A DNA stretch of 64,000 bases from Cheilinus undulatus (Eukaryota; Chordata; Actinopteri; Labriformes; Labridae), in the NCBI RefSeq assembly GCF_018320785.1, contig NC_054869.1:16316698-16380697 (forward strand), in the 5' to 3' direction. The notes beneath the pieces are model-generated. The model ran no database searches, was not told where the DNA came from, and worked only from the letters and a program-made list of their open reading frames with translations. Positions 22,945 to 45,126 of this stretch are shown here, piece after piece; positions within the stretch are counted from its first letter, which is position 1, and the number at the start of each line of letters is the position of its first letter. The position numbers and the translations under genes are program-made.

Positions 22945-23240
22945 ATCTGTATAATGGTTAGTGCTGTTGCCTCACAGCAAGGTGGTCTCTGATTTGTTTT
23001 CATGGTATTTTCATGTATACGCGGGTATTTTCTGGATACACCAGCTTCCTTCAGCTTGCTAGGTAAATTGGTGATTCTAAATTGCCCATAGGTGTAAATG
23101 TGAATATACAATATGTCAATGTTGTGACCAGTCCAGGATGCACCCTGCCTCTTGCCCAATGACAGCTGTGATTGGCTCCAGCCCCCGCAACCCAGATGGG
23201 ACAAGCAGTGTAGATGATGGATGGGTGGATGGATGGATAA
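22945..23240 (+). mobile_element. tRNA-derived SINE ending in ATGG repeats
   Basis: A box-A-like head (AATGGTTAGTGCTGTTGCCT) is followed by GGTGATTCTAAATTGCCCAT, a segment widespread in teleost genomes. Then come CCCTGCCTCTTGCCCAATGA and CAGCTGTGATTGGCTCCAGC, and a 3' (ATGG)n-like tail at 23218-23239. The head is decayed and the copy has indels. Confidence 0.65.
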
Positions 23241-23244
23241 TACA

Positions 23245-25320
23245 TAATGGTGAGTATTTGGTTGAATTTAGGATAGACGATTTTTCAAGGCCCCCCCATG
23301 AATCTGGCTTGCAGAACGCTTTCTCCTTTTCTACCTCTGTAGGCAGTCTTATTCTGTATTGATCTTCATACTTCAAAAACTCTCAACAAGTCGATACACA
23401 TATGAGGCTTTTAAGCTTTCATAATATTTTATTCATCTGTGTAAACTCTCTGCAAAATCTTTACATGCACAGTTATTTGCAAACATACATGTTTCCAGTG
23501 CATGCACTATCTATGTACAAATACAGAAATAAAGCAAGAAACATTCCACTGAACTGGCAGAATCAAGTAGAAGACAGCTGTGAGTTTAGCTCAGACAGAA
23601 GCCTGTTAAAAAATCTATTGGTTATCATCGTCTGATGATCACTGCAGCAGTAGCACAACATGGGACGTGTGCATGATGCTACTGGTGGGTGTTTGAATCA
23701 CTGCCACAGGGCGGGTGTAGAAGCTGTGCAGAGTAAACAAGACACTTAAGAGAGTTGAATGTGTATGTACAGAAAGTCATTCAAAGAGTGAGATTTATCT
23801 CGACGTCTGCTACTCATACGTTTGGCTGAAGTCTTTTATTGATGTGCTCAGTTGATATCAGTAAATCCTGTGGATGCAGTCGATTCAGATTACACCATAG
23901 TCACCATAGTCATGCAGAATATGACCTCTTGTATATGGCCTATTAACAGGAATGTTATGGGCAAGAGTGTAAACATTAATGAATTACAATAGCATTAATT
24001 TCTTACAAAGAATATATATCTTGAACCACAAGACATTTCATGCATAGGATTTTTGTTTTTGTCTTTATTCTGACCTTGGAATAACTTGCAAACAGCTGTA
24101 TAAATTGAGGTCATTCCTCTTTGTAAGGTGTGCTTTCCTTCCTTTGCTGATTAATACACTAACACACACTAAAGCCTCGTATGATTGGGGCGTGGCACAG
24201 GAGTAAGAGCCCTGCTTTGTGCAATATGGTGCGATTGGGGGTGAAAGCAGGTCACGGCTGTCCCAGGCACACCAGAGTCACGAGCACAGTGCATGCAGGT
24301 AAAGCTGCACATACCTACGACATAACCTGTACCGCCTTTTTTCATTGGAAAGGGGGATTCTGTAAGAGACCTGACCATGTGCGTTCTATGTAAACACTGC
24401 AGTAGAAAACCTCTGAGGTGTCAGAGTGAACTGCGAGCTTCAAAAGAGCAGAGGTAGCAGGAGGAAACACCTTTTACCTGCCGATTCTCACCATGATTAA
24501 GAAAAAAAGTTCACTTTTAGCTTCTCAATCACAATAAATACTCTCTACAAATCAAGATTCCCAGCTTGACTGAAGCATACATAAATTTTCAAATGTTTAA
24601 CGAAGTGTGCTATAATTTCAAAACACAAATTAACAACAACTGATGAAAGAATCATCTAGCTCATGGTCCACTGACTTATGATTCATCTGTATATAAGATG
24701 TCTATCCTAACCTGAGCAATGTATCAGTATGTAAACATTTCTTCATGGGAATATACAAAATGCTGAGGACGGTGGGCACAGGTGAAATATTTGAAGGTGC
24801 AGCTGCATGTTTCCTTACATCTGTGAGTTGGCATGCGTATTTCAAGTGTTACACTACAGCATGATGTCACCACGTGACAGATAAAAAAAGAAAAGAAGTA
24901 CCCTGACAATATAGTAAAATGTAAGCATGAGCTCAATCGAAGTTTTCATGACTTTAAATGTTGGTTTGACCTTATATGCCATAACATATTGCTATTCTTG
25001 CTCTGTGCCAGTGCAATTATTTAATTTCTTAAGCAAAGAATGTGTCAAGGTCGGCACTAAGCACAGCATCACCCACAGGCATGATGGTCCATGTGCAGCT
25101 CTTGACATTGACAGATCTCTTTGTGAAATTCCTATTTCTTTTATACTGTGATTTGTTTGGGAGGCAGATTAAGTATAAGCACAGGCAGAGAAACCACTAG
25201 TAAGAGGAAAGAAAAGAAGGGAGTAAACCTATGTGGAAGAATCATTGAAACAGAAGAAAAGTGTCTTAAAGAATACAAACTAAGTAGGTAGGAGAGGTGT
25301 TAGCTCATGCTGTGTATGTG
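23245..25320. other. Between SINE and rph3a stop codon; probable rph3a 3' UTR at right
   Basis: No coding exon was recognised. Part of this stretch is probably the rph3a 3' untranslated region, whose end cannot be fixed. A minus-strand AATAAA hexamer lies near 24064-24069. Confidence 0.35.
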
Positions 25321-25323
25321 TGG

Positions 25324-35786
<10,463 letters not shown>

Positions 35787-36399
35787 GCTGTGCTGTCACA
35801 CAGTCTGCAGGAAGACAGAAAATAAAAAAACAGAGACTCAGCAAAAATTACCCAAACCATATAAAACCAATGTCCTAAAAAGATGCAAACTCTGCAGTGA
35901 GAGCTCTTAATTGGGTTGAGAAAGAATGCTTTAGTTAAATACTGTAGTCATAAATCATCAAACTCCTGACTTGTTTCTGACTTTTGGCCAAATTTAAAGT
36001 AGAGTCCAGACTTTTAGACATTCTTGATCCTTATTTGATCCAGCCTTGACATGGGGCCAGTCCCATCTCATCAAAAAAGAACATTTTTTTCCAATTAAAT
36101 GAGTCAAAGCACTGCTGACCAATCACATTACACCATACATCAATCAATCAAGTCAACTCAACTTCATTTATATAGCACACTCTAAACAATCAGGGTTGAT
36201 CAAAATGCTTTTCAGGGTAAAAAAAAAAATCACAAGGGTAGCTTAAACTGTTGTTTACTGTACTGTTTGATACTGCATTGTTGTGACGGAATATAAACTC
36301 GTGCACAAATGAACTGCTAAAATAGCTGTAGATCATATATACGTAGGCATGCATGGATACGTGTTTTTGCATTTGACTATTGTGATGTACAAGTTCATA

Positions 36400-36545
36400 T
36401 GTTATTGTACTTTGTTATCAGGGTGTTTATGTTTGTTTATGTTGTTTATTATGTTTTATATGTTTATTTTGTATTGTCACATAGCAACTGACTGGACCCC
36501 AGGAAGAATAGAAGCTGCTATGCAAAAGCTGATGGGGATCTAAAA
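36400..36545 (+). mobile_element. LINE 3'-tail fragment
   Basis: TGACTGGACCCCAGGAAGAA followed by TAGAAGCTGCTATGCAAAAG and TGATGGGGATCTAAAAAAA matches the conserved tail of a fish L2/Rex-like LINE. Only the untranslated tail is present. Confidence 0.5.
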
Positions 36546-36739
36546 AAAACATACAAACAAAACGTATTCAACAACATGCAGTTAAAGAAAAGTGGTTAGA
36601 TGTAGCCATGTGTGTCGGACGGTTCAGGCCACCGCACTGTCCATTAATCCTTGATAATTGGACACCTTGCCTGGCATTAACCCTGCATATTAGGCAAACA
36701 TAACCCAAGTAAATAAATAAGGCAGTTAAAAGATGATTT

Positions 36740-37185
36740 CTTTTATTGAGGGAAAAAGCCATCCAGATCTACCTGGCCAAATGTGAAAAAGTAATTGCCC
36801 CATAAACCTACTAACTGGTTGTGTCAAGCATTTGTGATAACAGTCTTTCACATTGCTGTGGAGGAATTTTTGCCCATTCTTCTTTGCAGGACTGTTGTAG
36901 TTCAGCCACACTGCAGGGTTTTAAAGCATGAACAGCCATGCCACAGCATCTCAAATGGATTTAAATCCGGACTTTGATGAGGCCAATCCAAAACCTTTTT
37001 TTTTTTTAGCCATTCAGAGGTGGACTTGCTGGTGTGTTTTGGAAAACTGTCCTGTTGCATAACCCTAGTGCACTTGAGCTTGAGGCCACAAACTGGATTC
37101 AGGAGTTTCTGGTAGAGAGCAGAATTCATGATTCCACCAAGGCAGCTCGTCCAGGTCCTGAAGCAACAAAGCAGCTCCAGACCAG
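36740..37185 (-). mobile_element. Tc1-like fragment, family A, fused to family B
   Basis: Plus-strand landmarks GTGAAAAAGTAATTGCCCC, ACTAACTGGTTGTG, CATTCAGAGGTGGACTTGCT and AGCAGAATTCATGATTCCA belong to one Tc1-like family with the transposase on the minus strand. At about 37185 the sequence switches to the family of 37186-38103, partway through both transposase genes. Confidence 0.7.
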
Positions 37186-38103
37186 ATTTAGGTGTGGGCT
37201 CTTTGCAGGCCAGTCAAGTTCTTCCACACCAAACTCATCATCAGACCATGTCTTTATAGTCCTTGCTTTGTGCATGGATCTCAGTCATGTTAGAATAGAA
37301 AAGAGCCTTCCCCCAAACTGTTGCCACAGTGCTGGAAGTATAGCATTGTCTAGAATGTCTTGGTATGCTGACGCATTAAGATTACCATTCAAAGAAGATA
37401 AGGGAGCGAGCCCAAACCCTAAAAAACAGGCCCATACCATTATCCTTCCTCCAACAAACTTCACAGTTGGCACAGTGCAGTCAGGCAGGTAACGTTCTTC
37501 CAGCATCTGTAAAACCCAGACTCACCCATCTGACTGCCAAACAGAGAAGCGTGACTCGTCATTTACAGAGCATGTTTCCACTCCATCCAATGCTTGGCAT
37601 TGGACTTGGTGATATGAGGCTTGCATGCAGCTGCTTGGCCATGGAAACCCATTCTATAAAGCTTCTGATGCACAGTTTTTGTGCTTACATTAATGCCAGT
37701 GGAAGTTCAAAACTCCTCAGCTATGGAATCAGCAGAGCATTGGTGACTTTTATGCACCATGCGCCTTAACAGTCATTGACCCCGCTCTGTGATTTCACAT
37801 GGTTGTCTGCTTCATGGCTGAGTTGCTGTTGTTCCTAAATGCTTCCACTTTGTAACAATATCACTCACTGTTGGAAATATCTATCAAGGATGAAATTTCA
37901 CAGACTGTCTTAATGCAAAGGTGACATCCATCACACATGAAGTCACTGAGCTCTTCGGAATGACCCATTTTGTATCACAAATGCTTGCAAATGGAGACTG
38001 CATGGCTAGATGCTTGATTTTACACATGTGGCAATGAGTCTGATTGAAACCCCTGAATTCAATAATTAACAGGTGTGGCCAAATACTTTTTTCCACATAG
38101 TGT
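37186..38103 (-). pseudogene. Tc1-like transposase remnant, family B
   Basis: Same family as 14351-15215, inverted. The terminal sequence CCAAATACTTTTTTCCACAT lies at its right end, and the minus strand decodes short pieces such as [20 protein letters not shown] and [15 protein letters not shown]. Frameshifts and stops interrupt the frame, and the left part of the element is replaced by the other family. Confidence 0.8.
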
Positions 38104-38932
38104 ATCTCACACATAGGGTGTGTTAAGAGGATGGAGTGTGGCTCTCTCCTAAATGCCCATCATAGTGCAGGTGATGCTGAGTATGCAATGTGACTCATAT
38201 TTCTTTGTTGTAATAGTTGTAATGCCTGTTGTAGATTAATTGACAACCCTATTCATCTGGAATAAGTCACAATAGTTGCTCTGCTTTTTTAGCAGTGGTG
38301 CCAATGTTTTTATTTAGCCTCTCTGAGCACACCTGTCATCACTTCAGGCCCCTCTGGAGGTCACAAGCCCTATTTTGGGGGTCAGTGCCCTATACAGTGT
38401 ACTATATAGTGAGTTGTATAGTGAGCCTATGTGGTGTTCATGCTGCTATCATTAAAACATGATGATAAACACAACTCTGTTGTTTCAGGAACAGTAATAA
38501 TCACTGTTTTCTCCTTCATCTATTTGCTTCCTGGTGATTTACATAACAAATCAGAGAACCCCAAAATATTATCTACCCATGGCAGAGTAAACACATTTGG
38601 TGCCAAACCTGGAGCCAATCAGAGCTATCTCCTCCTGCCAGGCCTGTTTTGTAAAAATTGTTCCCCAGACATATTCAAGCAATAAACGGACTCAGAGAAA
38701 ACTCCAAAACATCACAAAAACAATACCCTCCTGCACAAAAGGGGTCTGAGTGAAACACGTCAAAGTGTGTGGTGCGGTGTTTGAAATGAAATGTGTTCTC
38801 CGAATTGAGGGAGACGAGGCCAATTATTTTAGCAGCGGTAAGGATTTTCTTCCAGTTGGTGTCTCTACACATTTCAAAAAAACAGATGGTTCCATATAGC
38901 GGGAGTGGCTCCGTTATGCACCCATACACAGA

Positions 38933-38963
38933 GAGGAGGAGGAAGAGGAGGAGGAGGAGGAGG
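38933..38963. repeat. (GGA)n microsatellite
   Basis: Near-perfect GAGGAGGA repeat with one interruption (GGAAGA). Confidence 0.8.
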
Positions 38964-39041
38964 TGAGTTTATGCTGACAGGGATGACTAAGAGTCTTTTT
39001 CTCTGGTGTCTTCTGATTGTTCATGGTGTGATGGTTAAAGC

Positions 39042-39061
39042 AAAAAAAAAAAAAAAAAAAA
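39042..39061. repeat. Poly(A) run of 20
   Basis: Twenty consecutive A residues; no retroelement body was recognised immediately upstream. Confidence 0.8.
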
Positions 39062-42000
39062 TTCAGTGTTCAGACACTTGTAATCTTTCTTCAGGGATGC
39101 AGGCGGGAGTTGGAGTGTGGTCAGGTGTCATCTGGAGGGCTGGTGAGAATATCTGGAGGAAGCTGTTGTCAACGGGGATGCACTTTTAATTTTATGGATG
39201 GCTGTGCTGTCATAGCATAGCAGAAAGCATGTGATGACAGGAGGTAGGCTTTTACACTCATTTGTTTGTGTACATGGAGTAAAAAAGCAGGCTCGGAACT
39301 GAGCCCAGTGCAAATGATAACAGAGGAAAACCTTGAATTGTCAGCAGATACACCAACAATGTGATTTAATCTGAGAATGACATGGTAAAGATGATGCTGA
39401 CAGAAATCACTGAGGCAAGTGCCCACGGCGAGCCTGCTAAGTGACTGTGAGTGCCCCTCTTTGAGTGCCTCAGAGCTGCTTCAGGTCCCTGGAAGACAGT
39501 ACAATGGGTGACGTGGCTGCAGCTGCCACAGGCTGCAGTGTATGTCCTGAGGGGGAGAATGAGAGTCAGAGAAGACCCTGAAAAGGAGCAATGAAAGGAC
39601 AGAGAAGCCTCTCTGGGGCCTGAAATGTCAAGATGTGTGATGGTACACGATGATGAGAGTGCAGGTATTCTGTTAGAGAGGCAGAGATTACAGTATGGAA
39701 GCATAATCATAAGGCTAAATGGAAAATCAATAAGTTTCACTTGTCGCAAGCCTCTCCCAGCACAATAAAACCTCAGAGAAAGTGAAAGAGGCAGCATAAG
39801 GGAGGGGTGCAACTGTCTGCCTCATCCAGCTGCTTTTACAATGCTGCGTAATGTCAGCATACGTACCTTTTGAGGTCTAATCTGTTGCTGCTCTGCCTGC
39901 AGGATTCAGAAAAACAACAAATTTACTGTGCTAACAATAGACACTCTGGGTGTGGGCTTCTCCCTCTGATGCTGCTGCATCCAGCCAACAGTGGCAACAC
40001 AGTCCTCAGGGACCATTTGTCTTTTTCCACTTTTCAGCAGCTGTCTGATGCTTCAGACATCACTCTGAATGTGCGATGTATATCCTATACAGTCAGGCCT
40101 CACTTGCCAAAATGAATTATCCCACTTTTGTCTAACATGATTGTCCTGGAGAGAGGTGGCTAGAGAGAGGGGCGGTGGAGACAGATGGGAGGAGGCAGAC
40201 TTGGGCTGGGTAATCACTGACTCAGACAAGTCAGAGCTCTCTGGTGTCAGGGGGATGGATGTTACCGCATCACAGAAGTGGACTCTCTGCTGAGGTGACA
40301 ATCCAATTAGCATTCAGGAGATCGTCTGAAGGATCCTATGCACACACACTTCTCTCATAAAGAGCTGCCAGCGCAGGCTTTGATGCTTCCAACACAGAAA
40401 AGCACAGCGCGGTTTCATCTACAGTGCTGTCAGAGGGGGTTTACGTCTCAAACGGTTTTCAAAAATGTTTCCAAAGCCAATTATAATGGACTGTCTCAAC
40501 TAAAATGTCATATTGAGGCTTGTTATTCTGCAGTTATGACATCATCGTGATCTTCAGACTGTCATTTTCTGTGTTGCAGAGGTTATAAATGCGACTAATC
40601 TGCGTCATCTGTGGCTCTGAATCGGTGCAACAGTCATCTTGTACGTGTTCTTCCTCCCATATAAAATGACTCAGGCAGGTGGTGGATGCTTCTCCGGGAA
40701 GCAGCAGATATTTTAAAAAATGTCATGGAGCCCTGGTGACGATGCTTTAAGACGTGGCAGCCTGCAAAGTGATGCCCAGAAGTGTGCAACAATCACAAAA
40801 TACAATCTACAAATGCAGCAGACATGAGTACTAGAAGATCCCATGTGACAGCAGGAAAGCATCGACACTTGTATTCTGCAGGATCTCTTCTGTATACAGT
40901 TTCATATGGGGGTGGGAGAGGACCAGTTTAGAAACCTCTATCTCCTCCTCAGGGCCTGAAAGGAAAGTCAATACAAATCTGCATCTGTACATCTTCAAGG
41001 ATGTATGCACACACAAGTCTCAGGGCACACCTTACACACTCTCCATCCATTTTTAGAAACGCAGTGATGCATTTGCCTTGAATACTTGAAGTGAACGCTC
41101 TGCATGAGTACTAAGCTTCTAAGTCTTATTATCAGGCACTTTACAGATTTATGTTGTTCTGTGACTTTGAATAGCAGGTGTATGAGTCATTACTGCAGAA
41201 TATATCATGGAGACGGAGCAGACAGAACTCAAAGCATCTTTTACAGCCGACAGCCTGATGTTTTTTTTTTTTTCAAGATTGAGCTTCTTGCCTGAGGGAG
41301 CAGGAACTGAATAAAGCGTGAAGAGTGACAACAAGGCAATGGGGCATTGATGGATTGAGCCAACATGGATCGTTATGGATACAGCACTGAGTGAGAGCTT
41401 ACAGGGGGGTGGGGAACCAAGTCATCTCACTTGAACTGAGATCAGCATAATAATGTGTAAAAGCTATGTTTTTTTTTTTCAAGCAAAATCAATGTATAAA
41501 TTGACAGATTGATTTGATTTGCCAATCAGACTTTTCTTACAGCCTGCTTTGCCCTGTTTGTAAACGTACTGACTATAAAGATTCCAGGGCAACAATTCCC
41601 TGGCCATCTTCAAAGAAGGACACTCATGAAATGGGTTAATGAGAATCGGGGATCAATGCAAAGACCACAATTGGTTCACTTTAATTTATCTTTAATCAGG
41701 TCTCCATGTTGCCGGAGGCTCAAACTTACTTACGTGTAGGCTAATGGAGGTCGCTTTAAAGCTGTGTTGAAACAAACCAGCGAATCATTCACCAGCGAGC
41801 CTTACCATTAGTCCCTGCAGGCTCAGATCAGCACTCTGCTCCAAAAGCGCTCTCCTAGGAGCTGAAGCAAAGTACATGATAAATTGATATTCATGTCAGT
41901 GCAGCATTTCCATCCTACCAATCATTTATAATACTGGTGAAACATGCTCTTTTTTCAGGTTGCTGTGACCATTAATGTTTCATCAGCTAGAACACAGTGT

Positions 42001-42689
42001 GCCTTTTCATATTAAAAAAGGCCCAATTACCTCGAAACTCATACACATTTTTCACTGTGCAGGGAGAAACTAGCTTAGCTATGACGTTTTTTACGCATAG
42101 CCATTACAAGGCTCATGCTACCTTATGTGGCTACATTAAAAATTTAACAGGTTGTGAAAATCGTAAACAGCATGGCAACACCAAGACACTGACAGGGTTC
42201 ATCTATCCAAAAGCTAATGTGAAGTAGGGATTGAGCAAAATATTCATACAGCAACATAACCTGACTTATGTGTTGCAATTGCTTGTGTCAAATATGAATA
42301 ATAAAAAAAGATATCCCTGCCAATTTAACTCAAAATGTAACTACTTCATGTCTCCTCACAGTGGTAGAGGGCAACATTAAGGGAAGTTAAGTGGCCATAA
42401 AAAAGAGTTCACATAAGACAAAAGAAGAAGGCAGCAAGGCTAATACGGAATATTAATTAAATTAGAGATGAAGCATGATAAGAGGTGAAACTGACACCAT
42501 TGAATCAGCACGGTTTCTTCTTTGAGGCATTGATGTCCACAGTTACATAAATATTTTGATATAATGTACTTGTCTTACTGTGTTTTCATGTCGTCATCCT
42601 GCAGTATATCAACAATCTAAGACTTATTTTACTGTATTATATTTACATGTACATCATCACAATGCAATGTATCACACATTATGTCATTG

Positions 42690-43575
42690 TTTCTTTTCTT
42701 ACAATATAGTAACGCACTGTATTGTATCATACCGTATAGCATGGCATCATACTGTATCGTATCATATCATACTGTATCATATGGCAGTGGTTCTCTAATG
42801 GCGTTGCGAGGCACACTGATGTGCCTTGAGGCAAGGTAAGGTGTGCCTCTGGAATTTGTATAACAATGCATCATTACTATAACTGTGCAATGACTGAACA
42901 TATTTTAACAGAATTAAAGAGGCTATTTTACATGGAAATATAAATTGGTGTGCCTTAAGATTTTGGCTCGTTCTCAGGTGTGCTTTAGGTTAAAAAAAAA
43001 GTTTAAAACCCACTGACATATGATACTCTATTGCATCGTGCATCATGCTATTATTGCATCTGATTGCATGATGCTATTTGCATCAGGATACAAAAGTATC
43101 ACATTGCACTGTATTGTTTTGTAACCTCCTGTCCAGTATTGCATCATATCCTGTTGTATTGTAACGCATCGTATTGTACTGTGTTGTATTGTACTGTATG
43201 GTTCTGTACCATATTGTACTGTAATGGATTGCATCATACTGCCTTGTATCATATCATATTGCATTGTATCATACTGTGACATATAGCAATATCATATTTT
43301 ATCCTATCGTGTTGTATCACATTGTACTGGCTCATATTGTATTGTACAGTATTGTATAACGTACGGTATTGTACCATATTGCTCTGCTTTGAACTGCATC
43401 ATATGGCGTCATATTGTGTTGTATTGTACTGTATGGTATTGTATGTGTCATATTGTACACTAGTGTAACGTATTGTTTTGTATCGTACTGAATCCTACTG
43501 TAATGTATCGTATCATGCTGCATTGTATTGTATTGTAACATACTGTATTGCATTGTATCATATCGTATGGTAGTG
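42690..43575. repeat. Degenerate pentamer satellite (TGTAT/CATAT words)
   Basis: Long runs of 5-bp words of the form YRTAY or TGCAT, as in TGTATCATATCATATTGCAT, cover about 42695-42784 and 43016-43572. Divergence between words is high, so it is old or unusually degenerate. It produces open frames rich in Q, Y, T and M on the minus strand and in L, Y, H and I on the plus strand; these follow from composition and are not genes. A hAT MITE at 42785-43015 splits the array. Confidence 0.75.
42785..43015. mobile_element. 231-bp hAT-type MITE inside the satellite
   Basis: Ends CAGTGGTTCTCTAATGGCG and, reverse-complemented, CAGTGGGTTTTAAAC are the CAGTGG-type termini of many hAT elements. Flanks TCATATGG and ACATATGA match at 6 of 8 positions, consistent with an 8-bp target duplication, although the satellite itself makes chance matches likelier. 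A similar end (TAGTGGTTCCCAAAGTG) starts at about 43572. Confidence 0.6.
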
Positions 43576-43845
43576 GTTCCCAAAGTGTCGCAAAACACTG
43601 AGAGGGTGGTTGCTAGATGCCTTAAATAAGAAAAGAATAAAATAATTTTGTATGGTGTATTCTACTTGCTATTTTAAATATCTATACATTAAATTAGTTC
43701 ATTACATAGGTGGAACGAAGAGGAGGGTTATAAAGGGGTCTTTGAAGTTGGGTTTTGAACGTCAAGTTGGGTTCCTTGGCAACAGTAATGGCATTAGCCT
43801 CCAGACATTTTCAGTGTGTGCTGCCTGTTTAAGGAGAGCACTGGG

Positions 43846-45126
43846 TAGAGATGGGCGATATGGCCTAAAATCTATATCCCGATATATTTTTGCTATATCC
43901 GGATATGTGATATATATCGCAATACTTTGAAATGTCCTCTAAGTGGCTGTATAATGTTTAATTTAGCCCCAAATGACACTAGTTTGGTGATTAAAATAGA
44001 CTGTTCTATTTGATTTTTTTTTTTTTAATTGTATGCAGAAAGGGTAAAAATCAATATAAAGTCAAATTTAGTGCAGTTTTATTTTGAAAAAGACTTCATT
44101 CAAACCTTTGCTAACAAATCAAACAAACATAAATAGTGAAATACACAGTCTTTTACAGTGTATGGAAAGTCTTGAAATGTTTTCTGTGTTATATTTACTA
44201 TTGTCGACCATAAAATGATTATCTTCCTAATTAAGGGTGAAGCAAACCTACACAAAACTCACTAATCCTGCAGCCGATGGCCAAAACCCTGCAATCTAGT
44301 CCACCATTCAGGCTCACAGCTTTGACTACATTAGTCCGTTATCTGTGCTGATGAACGCTGGAGCAGTTTCTGAAAAGTTCATAACATGAGAGCACTTTTA
44401 GACCTTAATTAAGAAGCTCTCCTGTGTGATCATGGGGGGGGGGGGGGCTCGTTTGAGGGGAGGAACATTTAAACTCTGCGTTGTCGGTGTTTTTAACTGT
44501 GGCTGAGATTAGGCTCCATAGTTGTGGAGAACGGGATCACATTTGTCCGCTGCTGGGCAATCTTCTCTGACATGTACGACTCTGGCAGGAAGTTTTCAGC
44601 AAAATGTTCGTGCCCAGGCAAATCACATATTCTGAGTGTAGTGTCTTTATGAGGTTTTAAATCCTGGCTTTTCAACAACACTGGGATCATGTCTTTAGCA
44701 ACGTGTTGTGTTACCGCTGCCGTTATCTTGGAGTCAACTATTTTAATGATTAGCACGTGAGTTCGACCTCTGAGTTCAGACCCTGTGCCAATTCTCATTG
44801 TCCGTCTCTGAAGGCTGCTAACTAGCCACACTGCTCTGTTTACCCAGTGTTTACCTCCTTCCCTCCCGTCCTTCTCTCTCCTCCGCTGATACAAAAACAT
44901 GCATGTGTGGAGGAGAGTTTTCTGGATTGGCAGAGGAGTGAGCTCTCTGCTGTGAGAGATGCGTCCAGGGACAATGGGAGAAGAGAAACTCCAGCAAGAA
45001 ATGCACGCTGACACCTCAAAACTTCCACATAATTTATACTTGATGTTCACGATACAGTCGTTTTATACATCGTGCATGGCAAAAGCCGTGATATATCGAG
45101 TATACTCGATATATCACCCACCCCTA
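43846..45126 (-). mobile_element. 1281-bp hAT element with 8-bp target duplication
   Basis: Termini TAGAGATGGGCGATATGG and (reverse complement) TAGGGGTGGGTGATATATCG are inverted repeats. The flanks GCACTGGG (43838-43845) and GTGCTGGG (45127-45134) agree at 6 of 8 positions. A hAT transposase remnant inside on the minus strand supports the class. A long G run sits at about 44433. Confidence 0.75.
44493..44760 (-). pseudogene. hAT (ZBED-type) transposase fragment
   Basis: The minus strand decodes SKITAAVTQHVAKDMIPVLL, matching the ITxAVxxxIAKDMxP block near the N-terminal dimerisation region of BED-type hAT transposases. The following HEHFAENFLPESYMSEKIAQ resembles the next conserved stretch. 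The DDE catalytic region is missing, so it cannot be active. Confidence 0.55.

Larger units (their letters stand above)
38110..42690. other. Gene-poor stretch, likely rph3a 5' intron
   Basis: No coding exon was recognised on either strand. Simple repeats are listed separately. If the candidate first exon near 53568 is right, this is intron 1 of rph3a and could contain regulatory sequence, which cannot be seen without comparison. Confidence 0.35.

Noticed and set aside
43332-43598. Gln/Tyr-rich 88-codon frame as a repeat protein
   Set aside because: The composition follows from the 5-bp satellite words; a similar open frame exists on the other strand, with no start context or conservation signal.
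44493-45050. 185-codon minus frame as a host gene
   Set aside because: It lies wholly inside the hAT element, and only a transposase fragment of about 80 residues is recognisable. The rest runs through non-coding element sequence.
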